A stretch of 64,000 nucleotides of DNA. It comes from Fallopia convolvulus. Lineage: Eukaryota > Streptophyta > Magnoliopsida > Caryophyllales > Polygonaceae. Location of the stretch: the NCBI GenBank assembly GCA_964016875.1, contig OZ024733.1, positions 19,465,824 to 19,529,823 of the forward strand. The letters are read 5' to 3'. The translations under genes and the position numbers were made by a program. The notes below the pieces were generated by a model. The model was not told the origin of the DNA. It saw only the letters and a list, made by a program, of their open reading frames with translations, and searched no databases. Shown here one piece after another: positions 45,781 through 55,809 of the stretch; the first letter of the stretch is position 1, and each line of letters opens with the position of its first letter.

Positions 45781-46848
45781 CATCTTTCCATAGAAATATA
45801 TATCAAAAATTCACGTACAAAACATAAATAAAAAAGACAAATATTGTAGGGAACAAATGACTGTAAATAGCAGCAACCAAACACCAATAATTGAGATTTA
45901 AAACAACAACAAACCAAGAACGATTCATGAACAAAATGAATGCCAATCTACATCAACAATATCATATCACATCAATTACACCAAAAATAAAATCAATTAC
46001 CAATAATGGTGTAAAAAAACTAACAAACCATCATAAAATCTACCAATACTATTGTTGAGGAGGGTATCTTGACAACAAATAAATTTATAAGTCAAGACCC
46101 CGCTGAGTATAGAGAAGTCAGGATCATTCCACGGGAAGCACGGTTGTTTGTCTATCAACTACTAAAAACAAAGCAAAATAACACAAAACACCTAGGACCA
46201 ACCTCGTTAACGAATTTGTCAGGGTTGTTAACGAACCTGGATGACTCTACAAACTCACACTAACGACCTAAACTCAGGTTCGGTACCGAGGCAACTTAAC
46301 TCGATATCGAATGTAACAAACGCAAACTCTAATAAGAATAAAAACCTAGGACAAGGGTTACCACAACATAGCTATGCATAAAAACTCATAAGAAGATAAA
46401 GATCATGCCTTTAAATAGATAAATTCCTCAACTTTCGCTTACTATCAAGCAAATCAATCAATTCTCATAAATTAATTCACCCAATCACTTGTTTTGGATC
46501 CAAAGTTCGAAACTTTCGTAATCGAATAATATCAACCTTCAAGTTGACAACTTTCTCTTTCGATCAAATTGCAAACTCAAATTACCTCGACTATCGTCTA
46601 AGCATAAGCACAACAAGCAATCTAAAAATAGATAAAAAGGCATTCAAAATATCAACTCATTCATCAAACATGCATAACTATGTCGGGTTTCAACCCCGAC
46701 CCTAGATAAGTAAACTACTCACTACTCGTATTAATAAAGCAAAAAACTTCAACAAAAGAAAACATTGAAAACAAAAACAAACTTACTTCAAATTAATAAT
46801 AGAAATATCGTCTTACAAACTCCAGAATGAACCAAAACAAAACAACAC
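45781..46848 (-). repeat. Probable decayed Athila-like LTR, opposite strand
   Basis: On the minus strand the text has the AT-rich late-LTR style of the two Athila LTRs here (long T-rich runs, gaccctagataagt-type segments, cacgggaagcacggttgtttg). I did not find both termini. A 64-residue frame at 46069-46263 has no recognisable domain. No gene is supported. Confidence 0.35.
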
Positions 46849-47992
46849 TGATACGCTGGTTTTAGTACAGCGTAATTCTGTATTTTTATATTAGGATGAT
46901 TATCTTTAATATCAGAAGAGCCTACAGTTGAAGATTTGGAAGACAGAAGTCCTAGATCGAGCTGAAGAGGTTAAGAAGTCAAGACCCGCGCCCTCGGGTT
47001 GCACCCGAGACCGCGGTGAAGGAAGATTCGAGAGAGTAGAGGATCGCAGGAACCGCGCCCGCGGTCCAGAGCCGCGCTCGCAGTTCGAGGAGTTTCCGCG
47101 GCCGAGGAGGTCTACTTAATCCGCGCTCGCGGAACGTGGTTTTCAAGCGCCGACTTCGTCTCGGCTATTCTATCTTTTTATATTATTTATATATTTTAGG
47201 TTTCCGACTATTTAAGTTTAGTTTCATATTTTTAGTTCAACATTCCAGCATACTTTCAAAGATTATTCCAGTTTTTAGTTTTATTATGGAGAACTAATTT
47301 CCCTGGGAGTTTGTTTTGATCAAGGAAACCTTTTTATGTAATTCGTGAGATTCTGGTTACTTTTTAATCCCTTGGTTAATATCAAAACTCTTGTGCTTAA
47401 TTTCATGATTATCAATTAATTTCTCTTGGTGCGCAACTTGTTGAATTTGATTGATATTCTACTGTTTGGATTAGTTTGATTGTTGTTTGTGCAATCTTAT
47501 TTATCCTTGAAACAACTCTTTTCTAGGACCGTGGACTAGAATTGAGAAAGAGTGTTTGATTATTATTTTATGCATGAGACTCGTAGCTTGATTGCATGAT
47601 TTAATATCCTTCTATCCTTAATAATTTGCATGATTTGAATTAAGCGTTCTTGTTCATATCATAATTTCGCTTGGACCGTGGACAAGCGAAAATCTTTTAT
47701 AAGGATTGTAATTAACCTGGGAATTAATAGAAAAGTGGATGAATTGATGATCGAATGATTAAAAAGGTGGAATTGGTTGAATAAATTCTGCTTTCCTTCA
47801 ATTGATTTAATCCTCAATAATATTTTCTTGTTTATTTGCTTGCTTAAACTTCCAAAAAACCCTGTCATGTTATCTGCTGATTGTTCAGAATCCCGATTCT
47901 CTTGGGTTCGACCCCTTGCTTGCTTACTATACTAGTTAGTAGAATAGGGTTATTTATTTTTGATATTGGCAACAACGACTATAGCCGAGTCA
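46849..47992 (+). repeat. 5' LTR of the Athila derivative
   Basis: 1,144 bp from TGATACGCTGG to GCCGAGTCA, set on the right by the PBS. It includes a GC-word cluster at 46985-47130 (aaccgcgcccgcgg, atccgcgctcgcgg) and then AT-rich sequence. Confidence 0.75.
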
Positions 47993-47997
47993 AATTT

Positions 47998-48015
47998 TGG
48001 CGTCGTTGCCGGGGA
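47998..48015 (+). promoter_or_regulatory. Athila primer-binding site
   Basis: TGGCGTCGTTGCCGGGGA, three to five bases after the LTR end, is the Athila-type tRNA-Asp site (usual TGGCGCCGTTGCCGGGGA, one change). Confidence 0.85.
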
Positions 48016-48148
48016 ATCGGTTTTTAATTTTCTTTTTAATCGACGTTTCTGACGAAACCGCGCTCGCGGCCCAGAACCGCGCCCGCGGCTGAACCGCGCC
48101 CTCGGATTTATTTCGCGCCCGCGGTTTGGTTCGTCTAGAACCCCCGAA

Positions 48149-49729
48149 TTGGTAAGAACCTATCTTATGGTTCTTACCCGTTCTATTGATAATTCTCCTG
48201 TTGTTCCGTTTGATCCAGAAATTAACAGGACTCTAAGACATTTGAGACGTCAAGTTCAGGCTCAAGTGCTAGGCATACAGTTTGATCCAGTTTCATCTGC
48301 TTCTTCTTCATCTGATTCAGAGGTTGAAGAGCAGCTAGTAACCATGGCAGATCGCACTATTAGGCAACTGACTGCGCCTAATTTAGAGCAGCAACAGCTT
48401 GGTCTTCAATTTCCCGCCCTGGGAGAAGGAGTGAAGTTTGAGCTTAAATCTGGTCTTCGCCATTATTTGCCTAAGTTCCATGGACTGAGTGGGGATGATT
48501 CGAATAAACACCTTGCAGAGTTCCATTCTGTTTGCTTGGGAATGAAGCCAGTTGATGTGACTGAAGATCAGCTTATGTTGAGGGCTTTCCAATTTTCCTT
48601 GGCTGATGCAGCTAAGGAATGGTATCTATATTTAGCACCTGAGACGATTACTACTTGGGCTCAGATGAAGGGTGCTTTTTTGGAGAAATATTTCCCTGCT
48701 GCCAAGCAAACATCTATTAAGAAGCAGCTGAGCAGCCTGGAGCAGGGAGATGATGAGAACCTGTATGAGTACTATGAGCGTTACAAGAGACTCATAGCCA
48801 ATTGTCCTTACCATGGCTATTCTGATAAAGACCTGATCTTTTATATTATTGAGGGTCTCTGTGATGTTGATAGGCGCCTGATGAATGCTTCTTGTGGAGG
48901 TTCTTATGAGAATCTCACTCCTAGGCAGGCGTTTGAGAAGTTGGAAACTCTAGCTGAACAATGCAGAAACCAAAGGAAGAGGTCCAACATCAGATCTGTA
49001 AATTCTATGAATGATTCCATGAATGCTGAAGTAAGGGAGTTAAAAGCTATGATGAAGCAACTGTTGGTGGGCAATGGAGCTTCAAGTTCAAGGGCTTGTG
49101 GAATCTGTGGTGAATCCAGCCATCCTTCTGATGCATGCCCTATCATGCAAGAGCCAGCAACTGATGTGAATGCTATAGGGAACTATGATCAAAGACCCCG
49201 GAATGACCCATATTCAAATACCTACAACCCGGGGTGGGCAAACCCTCCTAACTTTAGGGGGAATCAACAACCTCAACAACCTTTTCCACCACAGGGAGGT
49301 CAACCCAACTATGTTCCCAGGCCTAATTATGTGCCAAGGCCCAAGGTTCCCCATGAAAATCCAGCCATTATCAATCAGTTAATGAAGGAGAATCAAGAGA
49401 CTAAGGCTGCAGTGAAAAACCTGGAGAGTCAATTAAGTCAAATTGCAACCATTCTGAACCGTCTAGAAGCTAAGGACTCGGGAAAACTTCCATCTCAGAC
49501 CATTAACCCGAGAGAGAATGTGAGTGCAATTACATTAAGGAGTGGGAAAGAGCTGAATATTAAAATCCCAGCGAGCGGAAACTCACCGAGCTCGCCGGAG
49601 GACAGTTCCGATCGCGGCACAGAAATCGAAGCAGAAACTGATATTCAACCAGAAACCGCGACCGAGGACCAGAACCGCGCCCGCGGGTCCCAATCCGCGC
49701 TCGCGGATCGCCCCTCTGACAGAATCTGA
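48149..49729 (+). CDS. Athila gag
   Basis: An open 526-residue frame. The capsid core lies at about residues 100-260: FELKSGLRHYLPKFHGLSGDDSNKHLAEF, MLRAFQFSLADAAKEWYLYL, TTWAQMKGAFLEKYFPAAKQ, ENLYEYYERYKRLIANCPYHG, all standard Athila gag. A CCHC-like knuckle (CGICGESSHPSDAC) follows near residue 322. A Pro/Asn/Gln-rich linker and a coiled-coil-like segment (NPAIINQLMKENQETKAAVKNLESQLSQIATIL) lead to the typical AITLRSGKEL. The last ~60 residues are encoded by inserted GC words and end in a stop at 49727, where related gag-pol proteins continue; the next segment is in another frame. A start downstream (MVLTRS or MADRT) is possible. The capsid itself looks intact and could act with a helper. 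Confidence 0.85.
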   Translation: MVRTYLMVLTRSIDNSPVVPFDPEINRTLRHLRRQVQAQVLGIQFDPVSSASSSSDSEVEEQLVTMADRTIRQLTAPNLEQQQLGLQFPALGEGVKFELKSGLRHYLPKFHGLSGDDSNKHLAEFHSVCLGMKPVDVTEDQLMLRAFQFSLADAAKEWYLYLAPETITTWAQMKGAFLEKYFPAAKQTSIKKQLSSLEQGDDENLYEYYERYKRLIANCPYHGYSDKDLIFYIIEGLCDVDRRLMNASCGGSYENLTPRQAFEKLETLAEQCRNQRKRSNIRSVNSMNDSMNAEVRELKAMMKQLLVGNGASSSRACGICGESSHPSDACPIMQEPATDVNAIGNYDQRPRNDPYSNTYNPGWANPPNFRGNQQPQQPFPPQGGQPNYVPRPNYVPRPKVPHENPAIINQLMKENQETKAAVKNLESQLSQIATILNRLEAKDSGKLPSQTINPRENVSAITLRSGKELNIKIPASGNSPSSPEDSSDRGTEIEAETDIQPETATEDQNRARGSQSALADRPSDRI

Positions 49730-49739
49730 TTCTTACGTC

Positions 49740-50441
49740 AGGCCTTCGTTTCCTCCCATGGCTTCTCAAAAGCCTGCTCCACCATTTCCTGAAGCACTGA
49801 AGGACACCAGGAGGCCTGCCAATGACAAGGAAATTTTTGAAACCTTCTCCAATTGTGAGGTAAATGTCCCTTTACTTAAACTTGTTTAAAGTATTCCTCG
49901 TTTTGCTAAATTTATGAAAGAATTATGTACTATAAAGAGGAAACAAAAACAGAAGGGGAAGGTTACAAAAGTTAATCTTGTTGAAAATACTGAAAATGTA
50001 TCTTCCATGCTTCAAAGGCAATTGCCTAAGAAGTATGGAGATCCAGGGAGGTTTACTGTTCCCGTTACAATTGGTGAGGCCAAAATTGAGCATTCTATGC
50101 TTGATCTAGGTGCATCTATTAATGTCATGCCACTGAGCATATATGAGAGGTTAGGTCTAGGGCCATTACAGGATTCGAATATTACTATTGAACTGGCTGA
50201 CCACTCTAATGTGCATCCGAAAGGATTTGTGGAAGATGTTTTAGTGCAGGTGGATGGCTTAATTTTTCCAACAGACTTTTATGTCTTGGAAATTGGTAAG
50301 GGGAGATACGACCCAGTTTTGCTGTTGGGTCGTCCATTTATGAAGACGGCGAGCGCCGTAATTGATGTTTCAAAGGGCCTATTATCCATGGCACATGAAG
50401 GGAAAAAGGTCCGGTTTCAAATAGCTGATGATCCATTCTGA
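49740..50441 (+). pseudogene. Athila protease region
   Basis: After gag a second frame gives PSFPPMASQKPAPPFPEALK, a stop near 49888, and then 49914-50441: IPRFAKFMKELCTIKRK, LPKKYGDPGRFTVPVTIG, and the aspartic protease motif as HSMLDLGASINVMPLSIY, then LGRPFMKTASAVIDV. The motif is DLGA, as in most Athila proteases. The frame closes at 50439 just after IADDPF, where RT would normally follow; none does. It would cleave gag in particles if expressed by frameshift or readthrough. Confidence 0.8.
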
Positions 50442-51160
50442 GCATAAGAGACGTCGGGCCAAACGACGTTAAACAAATGCGCTGCTCGGGAGGCAACCCG
50501 AGGCAAGTTTTTCTTTTCTTTTATTTTTATCTTTTTAGTTTAGTTTTAGTTTTAGTATTCGTTTTGGTTTTGTCGGGCTAACTTGCAGGTTAAAATTTTC
50601 AAATCCCGAAGGAAGTGCGAGCAGGCCCGAGGCGAGGACGTGCCCGCGGCCTGGAACCGTGCTCGCGGTTCCGCCTGGCGGAATTAAAATTTTGCTTTTT
50701 TTGGAAAAAAAAAAGGCTTTCGGGTGAAACCCCTGAAATAAAAGGTTTTCGGGTGAAACCCCCGAAAAAGCCCGAACCAGTACCAACCCAAGCCCAAAAT
50801 AATACAAAATTCCTTCCTCAAATTACCCTACCTACCCCTTGTCTTCCTCCCTTTCCTCCACACAAAAATTTCACTCCAAACACTTCCAACCAAACAACCC
50901 TTCAACCATCAAGACCACCATCCCACCGCGCGTCACCCCCACCATCCGCGCACACTGGAGATCCGCGCCCGCGGCACCATTCTGAGCCCGCGGTTCGCCA
51001 CCCTTACCGGCAGTTTATTCAAGTAATTGGTGGGAGAAAAAGTTCTTTGGAAATTCGGCTCTAGATCTACATTGGTTAGTCTTCGATCTTGCTTTTTGGA
51101 GTTGAGTTTCTGCATTTGGAGGTCGATTTGTTGTTGCTTGCGACAAAATTGAGGAGTTTT
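50442..51160 (+). other. Athila post-pol leader and env-position frame
   Basis: 50449-50505 (gacgtcgggccaaacgacgttaaac ... gggaggcaacccgagg) is the conserved block found after pol in Athila elements. A proline-rich frame (50615-51064) follows, with no transmembrane or env-like feature I can see. GC-word clusters lie at 50636-50680 and 50955-51000. Confidence 0.6.
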
Positions 51161-51715
51161 CGAGATAGTTAAACAGATTTTGAGATATGTGAGAGGAACT
51201 CTAAATTTGGGTTGTGTTTACAAGAAAGAGCAACTGGATGAAGGCTTGGTGGGCTACTGTGACAGTGACTTAGTTGGTGATATAGATGATAAGAAAAGCA
51301 CAATTGGTGTGGTGTATTTCTTGGGAGAAAATCCTATCACTTAGGTCTCTCAAAAGCAAAGAGTGGTTGCACTATCATCATGTGAGGCAGAGTATATAGC
51401 TACCACAACTAGAGCATGTCAAGGTGTATAGCTTGCTAGAGTGTTGAACAACATAAGAGGAGAAGATCAGATAAGAGCCACTCTGAAGATTGACAACAAA
51501 TCGGCCATTGCTTTAGCAAAAAAATTAGTCCACCATGACAGAAGTAAACACATAAATACAAGGTACCATTTCATTCGTGAGTGTATGCAAAATGGAGACA
51601 TTAAATTGGAATATGTCAAGACTGAATCTCAGCTAGCAAATATTCTAAGTAAACCACTTGGACGTCAAAAGTTCATAGAACTTAGAGAGAAGATTGGCTT
51701 GAAGACTATCAAGTA
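51160..51715 (+). pseudogene. Copia RNase H fragment
   Basis: The translation starts inside the element (VKQILRYVRGTLN) and gives the Copia RNase H domain in order: GYCDSDLVGDIDDKKST, QKQRVVALSSCEAEYIA, DNKSAIALAKKLVHHDRSKHI, TRYHFIREC, and the LANILSKPLGRQKF end. Two stops interrupt it (before VSQKQR and before LARVL). Everything upstream of this domain is missing; it abuts Athila post-pol DNA. Confidence 0.85.
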
Positions 51716-51735
51716 AGGTAACAAGTTTAGGGAGT

Positions 51736-52128
51736 GAATATTATGTTTTAAACTTGTTTTATGTCTTAGGTTTAGTTTAACATTAATGTCCAAATAACAG
51801 TCTATGTTATACATGACTACATGAGATTGTATGATGATGCTTAGGTTGAACTTGTAGCTTACAACTAAGCTGCATAATTATAGGAGTTAGTCTGTTTCTT
51901 GTTAGAGTCAAATAATGATGCATGATGTGCACTACGTTAGTGGAGTTAATTGTTGGATTGTAGCTTCAACTCCTAGTTTAATTTGTAGTTCGGTTTTTCA
52001 AGCTTTATAAAAATCAGAATAAGGTGATGGTTAGCCATAAGTGAGTGTCACACCATTGGAAAAAAGTTGTCTGTTTTCTTCTTGTTCTTTATTGAATTCT
52101 TGTGATCAAAGTGAGGATAAACACAACA
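51736..52128 (+). repeat. Copia 3' LTR
   Basis: After a purine-rich aagtttagggag the LTR begins TGAATATTATG and ends GGATAAACACAACA, the style of Tork-type Copia LTRs. About 393 bp. No second copy is present, so both boundaries are by pattern only. Confidence 0.6.
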
Positions 52129-52700
52129 ATCGACTCTCGATTGATGCACGGTGGCGGCTTGGATCACGGACGGCTTCACGCGAGGGAGGTTGACGATTTT
52201 AGCAACGAATTTGGATCACTAGGGTTCGGCCTCGAGCGATCGTGGGTGGGTCGTGAGTGCTTTGAGCGATCGTGGCTTCGAATCGGAATCGTGGGGGCTT
52301 CGAGCAATCAACTTCCGGAAGGATGGGGTTGGTTCGATCGGTTGTGTACTTAATATGAAGAGCGCGGGATGGATCTTCTCTTCCCACAGGCGACGCCAAA
52401 TGTTTATGCAAAAAATGTTAGAACTGAAAAAAAGGGTAGAATTTTAAGGAGAAGAGAAGACCAATTATACGTAAAAGTTTGTGTCGGCCTTTCTTATTAA
52501 CAAAAGAAAAGGATGGAGTAGGATTTCCTACTCCCTGTCTTTAAGGCATTGGGCCTATTAAATATTGGACTTTCACGCATAAAAGCATTTAGACACTCTT
52601 TTTAATATTAATTATTTGGTTTGTTAATTTGGAGCATAAAAAAATTGTTTATATGCTTCAACTTTTATTGGATAATCATATAGACATATAGTGGCCGGAC
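52129..52700. other. Unassigned DNA upstream of the GST gene
   Basis: 52129-52400 is GC-richer with short overlapping frames on both strands; 52400-52700 is AT-rich. No domain, LTR or MITE end is secure here. It may contain distal promoter sequence of the GST gene. Confidence 0.3.
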
Positions 52701-52759
52701 ATTATAATTCTAGGCCCAACTTAATTTATACGTTTTGTAAATGCCCGGGTCGCCCTGCC

Positions 52760-52767
52760 TATATATA
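52760..52767 (+). promoter_or_regulatory. TATA box of the GST gene
   Basis: TATATATA lies 131 bp upstream of the start codon, implying a ~100-bp 5' leader. The surrounding cctgcctatatataggc is palindromic. Confidence 0.55.
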
Positions 52768-52897
52768 GGCTACAACCATACACATCCCAATTTCAAATAA
52801 ACCCCAGTACAGGCTAGTTAAAGTCTCTCTCAATATCTATCGTATTTGTTCTCATCACTTGGTTGATCTATTCCCCCCAAACTAATCGATCCGAGCA

Positions 52898-54172
52898 ATG
52901 GCTATTCGGAAGTTGCACGGTTCAGTTGATTGCATCGGTACCCAGAGAGTGATGACGTCCTTGTTTGAGCATCAGGTTGAGTTCGAATTTGTGCATGTGG
53001 ATCTCAAATCAGCCCACGCTTTGACTCATCTTCTTTCTCTCAATGTAAGTGCGTAATTGATTTGATTTCGAATTAGCCGGGTTACTAATTAATTTGTCTA
53101 CATTGATTTGATTAGCTTAATTAATTATACTGTATTACACACCATTTAATCATTTATTATGATTTGACAGCCGTTTGGGGAGATCCCGGTCCTTGAAGAT
53201 GGAGACTTGATACTGTTTGGTACTATGTTTAATCAATTTCTTCAATTTACAGCTAGCATTGATGACTGCTTTATAATTTTGTTGACCAAAAATTGTTGAC
53301 AACTTATTGCGTAGAACAATAAAATCTGAAAACGACCAGACATTATTTATCAGAGTGGGGATAGAGATAAGCATATTGGAGAAGAGATGAAGACTAATTC
53401 TGACTGAATATCCTTCATTCTTCAAGTTCTTGATTTTATTGTTTTTAACTTTATTATAATTATAAAGATACTCAGAAATAAAAGTGGGTATTATACTATT
53501 ATTAGCAAATTAGTGAAGCATTAAGTTAGATATATGCATGTGAAGGCCGGTGGTTAGTAACTTAGTATTGATGAATGTTAGTTAGGGTACGGTAGTGGTA
53601 TATATGGACTGGTGGGCATAATATATGCATTAATTGAGTTTTTTAGTGGAATAACTTGAAAAGTAATTATGTGTTTGCCCATAAATAATATCCCTATGTA
53701 TATATTATTCGATTCTTATATGTGTGTGCAAGTGCGAGTAACAGAATCAAGGGCAGCGATGAGATACATATCCCATGAATACGCGAGCCAAGCGATCAAC
53801 CAAGTGTACATGACGCCTCTAATCCAAGGACTGGTGGCCACGTGGATTGACGTGGAGAACCACCAGTTCCAGACGCCGGCGCTGGGGCTGATCGCGGAGT
53901 TCGGGGCGGAGGAGGAGGAGGAGCGGCGGCTGGGCACGGTGTTGGACGTGTACGAGGAAAGGCTGAGGGCGTCGGCGTTCCTAGGAGGGGACAAGTTCAC
54001 GGCTGCTGACCTCACCCACGTGCCTTATCTCCACGCGCTCGTGAGGAGCGCGCGTGGAAAGAGGCTTCTTGAGGGTAGGCCCCACGTGGCCAAGTGGTGC
54101 CACAGCCTGCTTTCCAGGCCCTCTTGGGCTCGGGTTATGGAAATGGCTACCAAGTACGGCGCCCGAGTTTGA
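52898..54172 (+). CDS. Phi-class glutathione transferase (GSTF), three exons
   Basis: Exons 52898-53044, 53171-53219 and 53745-54172 join with GT...AG introns to a 207-residue protein. The 49-bp middle exon is the usual GSTF gene structure. The N-terminal thioredoxin fold holds NPFGEIPVLEDGDLILFESRA (cis-Pro and glutathione-binding Glu-Ser). The C-terminal helical domain holds LDVYEERL, FLGGDKFTAADLTHVPYLHAL and RPHVAKWCHSLLSRPSW. Family role: cytosolic conjugation or binding of glutathione and hydrophobic ligands. Aligned by eye, the catalytic serine of phi enzymes corresponds to Cys12 (HGSVDCIGTQRV). The stretch before the EEEEER run is a few residues shorter than usual. Exon 3 is strikingly GC-rich next to its AT-rich introns. 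No stop or frameshift is seen, so the gene is probably functional. It is the only host-type gene in the window. Confidence 0.9.
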
Positions 54173-54248
54173 TCGTACGTGATGCTTGTGGGGTTTTGGT
54201 TTTATGCTGTTAATTAACTTGGAATAACTGTCTCTTAGTCGTGCGTGT

Positions 54249-54258
54249 AATAAATAAA
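54249..54258 (+). terminator. Poly(A) signals of the GST gene
   Basis: Two overlapping AATAAA hexamers (54249-54254 and 54253-54258), 77 bp after the stop codon. Confidence 0.5.
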
Positions 54259-54259
54259 G

Positions 54260-54765
54260 TATGCAGCAGCGTACTTGCCTGTCTTTTTTTTTTTCTGTTG
54301 TTGTTGTTGCCTTGTTGGTCCAATGCATATGGCTCTAGTGTTTGTCCTTCAAGCATGCAAAAATTAAAATAAAAAGTGTTCAAGTTAGTGGAGTGTCCAT
54401 TATATATTCACGTCTTTTTTTCCATGTTTGTCAGTAATGCAACGGCAAGTCAAACAAACAGCAATTGGAATGATAGACTTAACGTTCAACTCCTCACTAA
54501 AAACTTAAATGAATCTCAACCCAAGTATCATAACTCGATCAGTTGTGTAATTTTCTCTTTCTTTCACTTAATAATATGATGTTTTTAATCCACAATTATG
54601 TCAGATATCTTATTTATGTTTTACTTATATAATTATAGATCTCTCACTCAGATCAATTCGGTCAAGTTCAGGTCGTTAAAACTTAGTGCTCAATCGACTC
54701 GAGTTGTTGCATATTTTTATATGGATTCGGGTCGACCCAATAAGTCAAGAACATCACTTTTTTTA
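54260..54765. other. Intergenic DNA downstream of GST
   Basis: AT-rich, no gene or repeat terminus recognised. Ends at the start of the chromovirus LTR. Confidence 0.4.
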
Positions 54766-54844
54766 TGATACGCCTCCAATTACTAATTCGAGATCGCAAC
54801 GGGATCGGCGTAGGCCAAGACGATATGATGATTAGTATTTCTCT
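54766..54844 (+). repeat. Chromovirus 5' LTR, left part
   Basis: Starts TGATACGCC, the inverse of the CGTATCA at the other LTR end (61786-61792). Interrupted after 79 bp by the Copia element, whose TCTCT target duplication (54840-54844) is the last part of this segment. Confidence 0.75.
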
Positions 54845-55708
54845 TGTTGGGATCTCTACCGACTCAAGTTCGCTACTATTGTTCTAAAACGAGTTCGAAA
54901 AAACCTTTGAAAAACATTGAACAAACAAACAGAAAGGGACACACAGTTGTTTACGCAGTTCGGACTAAGTCCTACGTCTGCGGAGCCTCAAGAGGGGAGA
55001 CTCACCCAATCCACTAGGCATCGAAGGCCATAAGAGCAAGTACAGATACAAGCAAGCACACACACAAGTGGCAAAAGCCAAGAACAAGAGAAGAAGAAAG
55101 AGATAAGCACAAAGCAACAAGAACAAAGACAAACAGAGCTGGCAAGCTCACAAGAACCCAGTCACACAGACCCGAACTCCCTCGTCTCACTCTAGTTCTT
55201 CTTCCTTTTCTTTTTCTCTCTTGATCTCGTCACGAATCCATAAGGGTGAAGGAGTCGAAGAGAAGTAGCTCGAGAGAGCCAAACCCTAGAAACCAGAGCG
55301 CCGCGGAGAAGTGAGCAAGATGCTCTCGAGGGTTCCAAACATTCCCTTTTATATGAAACCCTAGAGCCAAGACGACGACGTCTCCATTAATGAACCCAAG
55401 AGCATGGATCAGAAGTGGAGAGGCCCAAGATCGGAAATAGGCCCAACAAGTAATCAGTTGAGCTCACGCAATAAGTCACACAAGGAACCGGCCCAATACA
55501 TAACACAACAACAATGGCATGAGCCAAGCTTGACCAAAGGATGGTCAAGTGGCTCAGGCCATGGGTCATGGTCCAAAGAGGGTGGTTCGATTGCATCTCA
55601 AGCGTGAGCCATGATCCCTGTCCTAGGTTCTACCTACTTGTGTGTGTTAGCATTGCACTATAATGTTCAAATGTTTACATATTACAACATAGGATTATTA
55701 ACATTACA
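54845..55708 (-). repeat. Copia 3' LTR
   Basis: 864 bp, plus-strand tgttgggatc...aacattaca. On the minus strand it begins TGTAATGTT right after the PPT (AGGATTAGGAGGGCATT, 55709-55725). Confidence 0.95.
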
Positions 55709-55809
55709 AATGCCCTCCTAATCCTTGGTTGTAATAATGCCTAAGCCGCCAGTAGTGGATTGGTAGTATCATTGTCCCCTGCCCATCGTCGGCTCATGAG
55801 CTCAGGAGC

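Larger units (their letters stand above)
46849..51160 (+). mobile_element. Athila derivative with gag-protease but no RT/integrase
   Basis: 5' LTR, PBS, gag and protease are followed at once by the conserved Athila post-pol block (50449-50505), then a proline-rich env-position frame. RT, RNase H and integrase are absent. The element is cut near 51160 by a Copia 3' fragment, so its 3' LTR is not in the window. Five clusters of CCGCG-NN-CGCGG words run through LTR, leader, gag and post-pol DNA. Confidence 0.8.

Noticed and set aside
52129..52440. Possible gene upstream of the GST (two overlapping short frames)
   Set aside because: Frames on both strands overlap without domain or splice context, in a region directly after a Copia LTR.
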